Shown one piece after another: positions 57,046 through 64,000 of a DNA stretch of 64,000 nucleotides. Source of the stretch: Parabacteroides gordonii MS-1 = DSM 23371 (GTDB taxonomy: Bacteria > Bacteroidota > Bacteroidia > Bacteroidales > Tannerellaceae); contig NZ_KQ033920.1 in assembly GCF_000969825.1 (NCBI RefSeq), positions 778,917 to 842,916 of the forward strand. The letters are read 5' to 3'. The translations under genes and the position numbers were made by a program. Numbering within the stretch: the stretch's first letter is position 1; each line of letters begins with the position of its first letter. The notes under the pieces were generated by a model that did not search any database, had not been told where the DNA came from, and saw nothing but the letters and a program-made list of their open reading frames with translations.

Positions 57046-58110
57046 TTACTTAACACCTAGTTCTCCTCCTGTTTTATCAGTCCATCCTGCTATTGATACA
57101 CTGGTAATGGATAATTCTTTACCACTTAACTTAGCAGTGTAGAGATAATTATTACCTGCTAACCATTTACCACTATCGCTACTAGGAGCTGTTAATGCTA
57201 CCGGATAATCAGCACCATCAATAGTAAAGACTACCTGTACTTTTGTTTTATCAAATGCTGCTGCGGATGAATTATCTGGAAAAACAAGGAAGCTGAATTT
57301 TAGTGCTGTGCTTTTGTCATTAGATATTGCATAACCTTCAGCATCTTTAAAACCACGTGTATAAGTAGCAGCTGCTGGACTATTTACAGCAATAGTACCG
57401 TTTTTTAAAGCCATTGTAGAGGAACCTTTACTTAATCCATTGTCTGAACCATTTTTTAGAACTATTTTTGTCAGCTTACCGGCTCCCTTATAAGTGTTGT
57501 CATTGTAAATATTGAAAGATACCATAGCTAGGCCATGTTTCATGTTCAGTTTAACGGCGTCATCCACACTTGTCTTTTTACCGTTACTGGCTTGTGCTTG
57601 ATTTCCGACATTATCAGCATCCTCCGCCCACATATAATCTACTTCACCTGGGGCTGTTATAAGTGTTGATGCATCCAGACTTGCTAAAGTCGGATATTTA
57701 CTATCATCAGAAGTGTCATCACCTTCAAAAACACTAATAGCAACAACAGGATTGTCAGTATTAGTTGGTTTTGTTAAAGTTGATGGATAATAGGCATATA
57801 TTGTAGCGACTTCGTGAGTTAGGTAAATTTTATCAGTTGCACCATTTGCCCAACTTGAATTATAGGTATAGATAGCATGATCATTATTCTTTGCTGCTGT
57901 ATAATCTGTACCTGTTGCGAATACGGCTATTTTATCATCATTTGTCCAAGCCGTGACAGCACTCTTCGTTAGCGACACCCCGGCGGTGATGCCGAGTTCG
58001 ATGGCGTCGGTTTTGTCGATGGGGGTTATGGGGTCGTTTTCGTTGCTACAGCTTGTGCCGAGAAGGGCGGCAAGGAGTAGATAGGATATTTGTAATTTCT
58101 GTTGTTTCAT
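57046..58110 (-). CDS. fimbrillin-family lipoprotein 7
   Basis: 354 residues, lipobox LLGTSC then SNENDPI. TIYAYYPSTLTKPTNTDNPV, LNMKHGLAMVSFNIYNDNTY (KHGLA) and NNYLYTAKLSGKELSITSVS with GWTDKTGGELGVK at the end. It is the most AT-rich and Asn/Lys-rich of the array, which could mean recombination from another source. The gap before the next gene upstream is 47 bp. Confidence 0.9.
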   Translation of the reverse strand: MKQQKLQISYLLLAALLGTSCSNENDPITPIDKTDAIELGITAGVSLTKSAVTAWTNDDKIAVFATGTDYTAAKNNDHAIYTYNSSWANGATDKIYLTHEVATIYAYYPSTLTKPTNTDNPVVAISVFEGDDTSDDSKYPTLASLDASTLITAPGEVDYMWAEDADNVGNQAQASNGKKTSVDDAVKLNMKHGLAMVSFNIYNDNTYKGAGKLTKIVLKNGSDNGLSKGSSTMALKNGTIAVNSPAAATYTRGFKDAEGYAISNDKSTALKFSFLVFPDNSSAAAFDKTKVQVVFTIDGADYPVALTAPSSDSGKWLAGNNYLYTAKLSGKELSITSVSIAGWTDKTGGELGVK

Positions 58111-58157
58111 TTCGTTTCCTTTTTGAATGTTGTTTACTAATAAATTGCGTTTATCGG

Positions 58158-59126
58158 TTATTTCACCAGTTCCAGATCACCATCCTGCTTAACGGTAGTC
58201 CATTGGGCTACGGTGATGGAAAGGATCTCTAACTCGCGGTCGCCGATATTGAGGGTGATTTCGTAAGAATGACCTGAGGCAAAATGATTGCTGCCGGAAG
58301 GATCTTCCCCAACTGACTCGAAAGTGATGGCGAGGTCTTCAAATGTGCCGATAGAGGTTTCGACGGTCAATTTATAAGCTCCGGAAGTTAACGGGGGCAA
58401 TAAAAGACAACCATCCAGTTCGGTAGCTGTTGTTTCTGTGATCTCTGTTCCTCCATCCTTTAATTCCAGCGTTAAATCGGCATCATCACCACTGAAAGTT
58501 GTTTTACCGGAAGCCAGGTCGACACTCACGTCTTTCTTTCCTTTTACGGTAATCTTCTTCACTTTTACAGGCAATCCGTCCGCAGTAATCTTCTGTGCCT
58601 TAAACTTCAGTTGGGTAAGCAGGTGGGCGTATTCAAGCGGGATGTCTTTTGTGTTATCCGTATTGCTGAAACGGCTTCCATCCCATCGGTTACCCTGGAT
58701 TTGCGCGGCATACATCAGATCGGTTTGGCCTGTAAGCTTATAAGATACAGAACCGTTGGAACTGTTGTATGCAGATGGTTTCGGGGCAACGGCTACCAGA
58801 TAGATCCAGTCACCGTTTTCTGGATAAGAAGGATTATCCGGCAATGAAACTGAACCGCCTATATTGACAGTTGCGTTTTTCTGCCATTCGTTGGGGTCAG
58901 CGTTGGACGGTATGCCGGTATAGATACCATCGCGTTTGGATGCAAAGATGGTTGTTTCGAAAGATTCAGTTATTTCCTGATAATCTGCTTTCGTGTCTAC
59001 CTCTCCGTTTCCTGATGCACGCAATTCGATCGGCACTTGCTCAAACCCGGAATGCTCCGGGTCTGAACAACTTGATACCGACAGCAAAGCCGGAACTAAC
59101 AGCAGGTATATGCTTTGTAGTTTCAT
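58158..59126 (-). CDS. fimbrillin-family lipoprotein 8
   Basis: 322 residues, lipobox LLSVSSC then SDPEHSG. WIYLVAVAPKPSAYNSSNGS, LEYAHLLTQLKFKAQKITAD (YAHLLTQL, variant of the KHA motif), and SYEITLNIGDRELEILSITV with AQWTTVKQDGDLELVK. It belongs to the FimA/Mfa subfamily with the YxHLLSQL motif, shared with the two genes upstream. Confidence 0.88.
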   Translation of the reverse strand: MKLQSIYLLLVPALLSVSSCSDPEHSGFEQVPIELRASGNGEVDTKADYQEITESFETTIFASKRDGIYTGIPSNADPNEWQKNATVNIGGSVSLPDNPSYPENGDWIYLVAVAPKPSAYNSSNGSVSYKLTGQTDLMYAAQIQGNRWDGSRFSNTDNTKDIPLEYAHLLTQLKFKAQKITADGLPVKVKKITVKGKKDVSVDLASGKTTFSGDDADLTLELKDGGTEITETTATELDGCLLLPPLTSGAYKLTVETSIGTFEDLAITFESVGEDPSGSNHFASGHSYEITLNIGDRELEILSITVAQWTTVKQDGDLELVK

Positions 59127-59146
59127 TTGCTATTGGGTTAATTGGA

Positions 59147-60181
59147 TTATTTAATTGTGACGTTACCTGCTTCGCCGACTGTCCAGTCTACAATCTTAGC
59201 AGTAGGAGCAATTGCTACAGCATCATCGGCTGTTTTCGGCGGAGTAATGGTGAAAGTGATCTCATGAGATTCAGCTTCTTTAGTAGTCAAATCACCATTA
59301 TTTGCACTATTTTTAATTGTCAGATTATTGTACCACTTGATAACACCATTTACTGATAATTCCAGATTAACCTTTATTCCAGAAGTTGGTTGAACCATTA
59401 CAGGAACGCTAGGGCTACAAATAGATGTTGTAAGTTCTGTATTACAGCCGGCAACAGAAAGATTAGCTCCGGCTGTCCAGGTTACCGTTCCATCACTAAA
59501 ATTCAAAGACGACGGAACTTTTGCACTCTGGATAACTATACTTTTTACAACCACTTTTTGTCCATTCCAATCGCTACCAGTCAATTCACCGGAAAGCTTT
59601 GCTACAAAAGTAAGCTGAGTTGTCTTGTGTTTAAATTCAAGTGGGCTCACAGAGTTATGAGTAGTATTAGTACCTGCATCCACCTTGGCTGCATACATCA
59701 CATCCTGCAAACCGTCTTTTTCATTAAATGTAACACTAGTTCCAGCTACAGCCCCCGATGGAGAAACACCGAATAAGTAGCTATTCTTGTCTGTATTATC
59801 TCCCGTTATCGGATAATACAATTTAGGAGTCAAAGTAATAGCCTCTGCCGATGTTTTTGCTTCAAACTGGGTGGTGGCTACGGTGGCACGGTTGCCATCG
59901 TTTTCTAATTTAGTGCCCTTCAACGTATTCTCTGTTTTTGGAGTGAATGCATCAAAGTCCGGGTTACCAGTGTCTTCTTTTTCATCCACCATCACAATAA
60001 CCGCTTGCATCGTACTTCCCGGTGTTATCGCCGCTTTCGACTCTACCCCTGCTACCTTTTGGCTGATCTGGATAGCGACGGCATTTGATGCCTCGCCATT
60101 GTCGATCTTTACATTTTCGTCGTCATTCGAACAGCCTGCCATCACTAAGGCTAATGCTGCCATACTTAAAATCTTTTTCAT
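59147..60181 (-). CDS. fimbrillin-family lipoprotein 9
   Basis: 344 residues, lipobox LVMAGC then SNDDENV. LYYPITGDNTDKNSYLFGVS, LEFKHKTTQLTFVAKLSGEL, and SHEITFTITPPKTADDAVAI, ending with IVDWTVGEAGNVTIK. The final strand closely matches that of the gene at 60243 (VIDWSKGDSGNVGV), so these two share a donor-strand type. Confidence 0.88.
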   Translation of the reverse strand: MKKILSMAALALVMAGCSNDDENVKIDNGEASNAVAIQISQKVAGVESKAAITPGSTMQAVIVMVDEKEDTGNPDFDAFTPKTENTLKGTKLENDGNRATVATTQFEAKTSAEAITLTPKLYYPITGDNTDKNSYLFGVSPSGAVAGTSVTFNEKDGLQDVMYAAKVDAGTNTTHNSVSPLEFKHKTTQLTFVAKLSGELTGSDWNGQKVVVKSIVIQSAKVPSSLNFSDGTVTWTAGANLSVAGCNTELTTSICSPSVPVMVQPTSGIKVNLELSVNGVIKWYNNLTIKNSANNGDLTTKEAESHEITFTITPPKTADDAVAIAPTAKIVDWTVGEAGNVTIK

Positions 60182-60242
60182 GTTTTACTTGTATAAGTTA
60201 TTAATAATAAATGATATATATATTCTTATCTGATTGATAGCT

Positions 60243-62003
60243 TTAAACGCCCACGTTACCGCTGTCCCCCTTGCTCCAGTCGATCACTTTGGCTTTGACC
60301 GTCACCTTTACGCCATTTTCTGCATCCGGTTCCGGAGGTGTCGGGGGCGTTGGGGGATCAGGGTCGGGAATGTCCGGTGTTACCGGGTCATCGGGATCGT
60401 CGGGGTCAGGTGCCGGATCAGGATCGGGGGTGGGGGCGGGATCGGGCGTGTCGGGTATTTCGAGAGAGATCTCCACCTCATAGGCGCTACCGCCTTCCGT
60501 TCCTCCCTCACCGAACTGCACGGGGAGATCTTTGAATGACAAGTCGTTTGCCGGATTACCGTCGATGTTGAGTACCAGGTCGAGCGACAGGCTGGCTTCG
60601 GGCTGCACCAGTACATAGCCGGGCAACGTAACCACGCCGTCCACTATCGGGAAACCGCCTGTCCCCGGATCGGAATACACTACCACAGGGCCAGCCGTCC
60701 CGATGGGTTCGACCTTACCCGAAAAGAGGTTGACGACGGCTGATGCTGCCATCCCGTTCAGATGTACCGAACGGACGCGGTAGTTTTTGGGGGCTCCTTT
60801 CAGACGCAGCGTGAAATTGAGTTGCGAGAGCAGGTGGCTGTACGTGAGCGGTGTCTTGGCGGCACTGAAACGGTCGGTCAGCGAACCGTTTTGTTCAACC
60901 GAGAGCATCAGGTCTTCCTGTCCGGTCAGGGTATATTTTACTTCACCGTTGGTCAGCGGGGCAACCGGATGATAGCCGCGCAGGAAAAGCGGTGAGCCAT
61001 CGGCCGGGTAATATCGTTCGGGGGTCAGCAGGATTTCGCCGTCGGTTGCCGTTCCGTCCCAACTTTCGGTATATTGTCCGGCGGTGGTTCCGGCAGCGAT
61101 GCAGACAGGCGTTTGTTTGAACTCGTCTATCATTGCGCGGGTCTTGATTCCGGTATATAAATGGATGGGGACGTTGGCAGCTTCTTCACGGATCGTGACG
61201 GCGAGGTCGAGCGTGTCGGCTCCGGATTGGCTGGGGCGGAAAAGTTGTTCGGAGACGTCCTCACTATAGGTTTGCTTCTTTCCGTCGGCCGTCTGCCAGG
61301 TGAGCGTCAACAGATGGCCGTTGTCGGTAGTTGCCGATTCGTTTTCGCGCGGCCAGACGATACCGAGTATTCCGGCCAGGGCACGGCTGGTTTGTTCCGC
61401 TCCGGGAGCCGGAAGGGACAGGCCGAGGGTGGCAGATGAAACGGGGTCGCTTGTAACAAGGCTTACTTCCCGTGCGACACTGCCCAGGGTGGCCTCGATG
61501 GGGCTGGTGATGCGTCCGTCGGAGACTGTCACGGTCAGGCGCAGGATTTGACGGATATCTTCCGGGACGAGGGAGAGTTCCTGTTTTTCTCCTTCGGTAA
61601 CGGTGATATCGGAATGGGCGGCTACATAGACGGGGCTATCGAGCGCAGGCATCGTCGAAGAGCCTTCGGGAATATTTACGATAGCGGTAGCCGCATTGAA
61701 ACTGCCGGTAGCGTCGAGTGTGATTTCTTCCGAACTGCCTGTGAGCAGTGCGTCGTACGCTCCTACCGGCAGCCATGCTTCGAGCACGTCGGCAGCATTT
61801 CCGGCTTCGAAACGGTTTTCAAGCGGTTCTTCCAGTCCTTTGCCAAAGACACGGAGCGTCAACGCCTGGTTGCCCGGATTGTCGACTGTGACCATCAGCT
61901 GCCCCTCTCCTTCATGTTGTGGCTTGTCGTCATCGTGACAGGCTGCCAACAAAAGAAGGGTGGCCAGCAGGAACGGTTTAGCAACTAAGTAATCTAGTCT
62001 CAT
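60243..62003 (-). CDS. fimbrillin-family lipoprotein 10, large two-part form
   Basis: 586 residues, lipobox LLLAAC then HDDDKPQ. Residues 30-290 form FimB/Mfa2-like beta domains (LMVTVDNPGNQALTLRVFGK); residues about 300-510 a fimbrillin-type domain with LTYSHLLSQLNFTLRLKGAP. A Pro/Asp-rich linker of about 45 residues (515-560) follows, then a final strand KVIDWSKGDSGNVGV. The linker and length suggest an anchor or tip subunit. It precedes the gene array in transcription. Confidence 0.85.
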   Translation of the reverse strand: MRLDYLVAKPFLLATLLLLAACHDDDKPQHEGEGQLMVTVDNPGNQALTLRVFGKGLEEPLENRFEAGNAADVLEAWLPVGAYDALLTGSSEEITLDATGSFNAATAIVNIPEGSSTMPALDSPVYVAAHSDITVTEGEKQELSLVPEDIRQILRLTVTVSDGRITSPIEATLGSVAREVSLVTSDPVSSATLGLSLPAPGAEQTSRALAGILGIVWPRENESATTDNGHLLTLTWQTADGKKQTYSEDVSEQLFRPSQSGADTLDLAVTIREEAANVPIHLYTGIKTRAMIDEFKQTPVCIAAGTTAGQYTESWDGTATDGEILLTPERYYPADGSPLFLRGYHPVAPLTNGEVKYTLTGQEDLMLSVEQNGSLTDRFSAAKTPLTYSHLLSQLNFTLRLKGAPKNYRVRSVHLNGMAASAVVNLFSGKVEPIGTAGPVVVYSDPGTGGFPIVDGVVTLPGYVLVQPEASLSLDLVLNIDGNPANDLSFKDLPVQFGEGGTEGGSAYEVEISLEIPDTPDPAPTPDPDPAPDPDDPDDPVTPDIPDPDPPTPPTPPEPDAENGVKVTVKAKVIDWSKGDSGNVGV

Positions 62004-62067
62004 ATTGTTTTGTTTATAAATTATTCAAGATGCACAAAAGGGTGCACAATATCGGGCGGATGCTACC

Positions 62068-62182
62068 GGTGACCCCATGTCACCCGGTAAGGTGAGGGTG
62101 TGTCACTAACGTTGGTGACACTGTGTCACTCGCCCTGGTGACACCCCCTCACTCGGGCGGGTGACAGCCCCTCACCGATTAC
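62068..62182. repeat. 23-bp tandem repeat, five palindromic units
   Basis: Units start at 62068, 62091, 62114, 62137 and 62160, each exactly 23 bp. Each opens with GGTGA(C/G), then four or so bases and (TG)TCAC; the first unit is GGTGACCCCATGTCACC, an inverted repeat GGTGAC/GTCACC. The spacer of 7 bases varies. The last unit runs into the stop codon of the DUF4469 gene. Two helical turns per unit would place each palindrome on the same DNA face. It lies between that gene and the large fimbrillin gene on the minus strand. Confidence 0.9.
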
Positions 62183-62955
62183 TCGATTACGGGACGATCA
62201 TCTTCTCCGCCTCCGCCGCTGTTGCCAACGATCAGTTTGTCCTTGTATTCCAACGTACGAGGGTTTTTCAGTTCTGTGTTGGTGCTGAACTGTGTAACGA
62301 TACGCAGTGTATAGCTTCCGTCGGCCAACGCCGGAACACGGGCAAGCACCTTGCTGGGGTCGTTCTGGGTGAAACGGCGGGTTACTTTCGTCGTTGTGCC
62401 GTCTTCGGCTACGAAGAAGACACCTACCACAGCGTCGTCGCCTGTTATTTTAATGTTATTTCCTGTAATCTCAATATCGTCGTTTATCGTGATCGATCCG
62501 TCGAACAGGCCGGTTGCCGTATCCGTGACAAGACCGATATGAGCCACGCTGGCTTTTGCTCCAAGGTTGACCACCTTCACGTGTTTCAACGCTTCGCGTA
62601 GCTTCTTGGTCGGGATAATGTCGAATGTCAGCTTGTGGATAGCCGGGTCGAACAAGGCTTCCGAGCTCGCGAAATTACCCAGGACACGCGGGCTGAACTG
62701 GCAGAGGTCGGTCTGCACGCTATCTCCATTCAACAAGGCTTCGAGAATGATATCACTGTTTTGAGAGGTTACCGAAATAATAGTCGGCAATTTCAGTTCC
62801 GATCCGGTACGTTTGATTTCCTTGGCTACGCTTTCCTTATCGAGGGTCTTCGGGCCGGTTTTCACTTCGGCAACACAGTCTTTCGTGTTGTCTTTCGTCA
62901 GGGGGTTATCACGCAGGTAAATCTCCCAGTAATAGTCTTTGTTGTAATCTTCCAT
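62179..62955 (-). CDS. DUF4469/HU-like protein with GGGGEDDRPVIE tail
   Basis: 258 residues, no signal peptide. The first 120 residues (starting MEDYNKDYYWEIYLRDNPLT, then KDCVAEVKTGPKTLDKESVA) are the IHF/HU-like DNA-binding domain found on these proteins in Bacteroidales. An Ig-like DUF4469 domain follows at about 130-235 (ITGNNIKITGDDAVVGVFFV, then VPALADGSYTLRIVTQFSTN). The C-terminus is a Gly run and EDDRPVIE, identical over 12 residues to the DUF6261 gene at 2204. It lies inside the pilus operon, 64 bp after the DUF4906 gene. It probably binds DNA, but the presence in a pilus operon is unexplained. Confidence 0.8.
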   Translation of the reverse strand: MEDYNKDYYWEIYLRDNPLTKDNTKDCVAEVKTGPKTLDKESVAKEIKRTGSELKLPTIISVTSQNSDIILEALLNGDSVQTDLCQFSPRVLGNFASSEALFDPAIHKLTFDIIPTKKLREALKHVKVVNLGAKASVAHIGLVTDTATGLFDGSITINDDIEITGNNIKITGDDAVVGVFFVAEDGTTTKVTRRFTQNDPSKVLARVPALADGSYTLRIVTQFSTNTELKNPRTLEYKDKLIVGNSGGGGEDDRPVIE

Positions 62956-63019
62956 GATGTTGAAAATTTAATGTTAATACTAATGTTATTTAGTCCGGCA
63001 CAAGGCCGGGTGTTATTTG

Positions 63020-64000
63020 CTATTCTCGCTCCTGAATGCAACGGACAGGCATAGCTTCTTTTACAAACTCAGAACCTATTAAACTTGTCGTTTCATTTAC
63101 TACTAATCGAAGCATACTTCCTTTTTCTCTTGGCCAGTAATAGGCTAAAGTCCCTATACGGGTAAATTGATTTTCTCCAATCCAATATCCTGGAAGACGC
63201 AGGTAAGTTGTCTTGTTTGTACTGCGTTCATAAACAATTAAATATCCTCCGTCATTTATCGGATCATTTATAGCAGATAAGTTCAATCTATTATAATCTG
63301 TATTTGTAAAAAAAGGCTTATAATTCTCGATGCTACAAATACACCAACCAACCGGACATGGATCGTGTAAGCCTTTATTATCGTTAGTACCCCAAGCAAG
63401 AGCATGACCGGGATCTCCCGAATTCCATTGTGTTTCATTCCCCTTCATCTTATAAAGAATATCAGGGTTTTCATACGCTGTCCGATAGGATACTTTTTGG
63501 GCTTTAATTTTTACCGGATAATAACTGATTCCATCAGGTTGGTAAAGGCTCAACAGATTCTTTACCGGTGCTGTATTAGGTGCAGGAACAGTAATGTTGC
63601 TTACATTTTTTTCTGCTGTATAGCTACTTCTGAATGGATCTTTTCGTCCCCATTGATAATGGTAACCATTTGTTTTTGATATTTCTAATGGATTGGGCGG
63701 AACTGTTGTATATCCGGCCATCGCCCCCAAGTTGCGATCCATCATAGGCAACTGGTCTGGTAAATCACTTCTACTGAATTTTAGTTTTCGTTTACTTTCA
63801 GGTAACTGTACATCTTTGTTTCCTGTTGCATCAGGACTATAGTCCGTTACCCAGATATGCCAGCTCCAAAGAATATTGTTGTCTTTATCGTAAGCGGCAA
63901 TTATCCCACTACCTCCTGTTGTATTCGGGGCTACGCGGCAGTAAATACGAGCTTTATCAAAGTCGTCACCATTTATCAGATCGACTATGTTTTTATGATC
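63020..64000 (-). CDS. DUF4906/FISUMP-type surface protein, partial
   Basis: The frame is open from the right edge to the stop at 63020 (327 codons; N-terminus missing); a TTG at 63751 inside the frame is not a real start. It contains LWSWHIWVTDYSPDATGN, then LPMMDRNLGAMAGYTT and NGYHYQWGRKDPF, the FISUMP (Fibrobacter succinogenes major paralogous) motif that follows DUF4906 domains in Bacteroidales fimbrial proteins. The last part has WGTNDNKGLHDPCPVGWCIC and AMPVRCIQERE. It is the first visible gene of the pilus operon and probably a large tip or adhesin protein. Confidence 0.85.
   Translation of the reverse strand, partial: DHKNIVDLINGDDFDKARIYCRVAPNTTGGSGIIAAYDKDNNILWSWHIWVTDYSPDATGNKDVQLPESKRKLKFSRSDLPDQLPMMDRNLGAMAGYTTVPPNPLEISKTNGYHYQWGRKDPFRSSYTAEKNVSNITVPAPNTAPVKNLLSLYQPDGISYYPVKIKAQKVSYRTAYENPDILYKMKGNETQWNSGDPGHALAWGTNDNKGLHDPCPVGWCICSIENYKPFFTNTDYNRLNLSAINDPINDGGYLIVYERSTNKTTYLRLPGYWIGENQFTRIGTLAYYWPREKGSMLRLVVNETTSLIGSEFVKEAMPVRCIQERE

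Noticed and set aside
62068..62182. CRISPR-like or terminator array
   Set aside because: Only 23 bp per unit with 7-base variable parts, too short for spacers; no T-runs for termination.

Overview
The window is chromosomal DNA from a gut Bacteroidales bacterium, most likely Parabacteroides or a close relative. The evidence is the Bacteroidetes-type gyrA, htpG and clpC, a SusC-like TonB receptor, NigD-like and fimbrillin lipoproteins with Cys lipoboxes followed by acidic residues, AraC and LytTR one-component regulators, and promoters of the TAnnTTTG class. No rRNA, tRNA, CRISPR array or intact insertion sequence was seen.

Layout. (1) 1-13,002, all on the minus strand: part of a phage-tail-like extracellular contractile injection system (eCIS, the Bacteroidales BIS/Afp type). 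In transcription order it encodes a DUF4255/Afp16-like cap protein, a conserved unknown, two sheath paralogues, two tube proteins, DUF5908, LysM, a VgrG-like spike, a PAAR tip, a gp25 baseplate protein, a small probable toxin cargo, a DUF6261 protein, and a large baseplate protein that runs off the left edge. (2) 13,172-20,706, minus strand: a probable five-gene operon of TonB receptor, DUF4876 lipoprotein, DUF6850 barrel, 2x[4Fe-4S] ferredoxin and a membrane TPR/HTH regulator, with a divergent AraC membrane regulator at 20,858. (3) 22,176-29,138: small regulators, NigD-like, GH43-like, MarC, type II pantothenate kinase, winged helix, AraC and LytTR response-regulator genes, plus a broken HU gene. 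(4) 29,272-36,325: a multidomain GH31 enzyme with dockerin and cohesin-like modules between a response regulator and a LytS-type kinase, then a VWA lipoprotein. (5) 36,361-36,892: a large nested palindromic intergenic element. (6) 36,917-47,941: housekeeping genes htpG, clpC, gyrA, a TPR protein, and lone oadB/oadG-type sodium-pump subunits. (7) 48,505-49,973: a small ORF with its own terminator and a tyrosine recombinase. (8) 50,068-64,000, minus strand: a type V pilus locus of eleven consecutive fimbrillin-related lipoproteins, a DUF4469/HU-like protein, and a DUF4906/FISUMP surface protein cut by the right edge.

The most interesting signals are as follows. A 162-residue AT-rich gene inside the eCIS operon carries a DNR...Q leader like those on Bacteroidetes eCIS-associated toxins, fused to an ADP-ribosyltransferase/KptA-like core. 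Two unrelated proteins 60 kb apart, DUF6261 in the eCIS operon and DUF4469 in the pilus operon, end in the same tail, GGGGEDDRPVIE. Each of these two genes is flanked by its own tandem repeat, of 42 bp and of palindromic 23 bp respectively. This suggests a mobile or commonly recognised gene-plus-repeat module that has not, to my knowledge, been described.

All functional assignments come from reading motifs and gene order; no database search was run.
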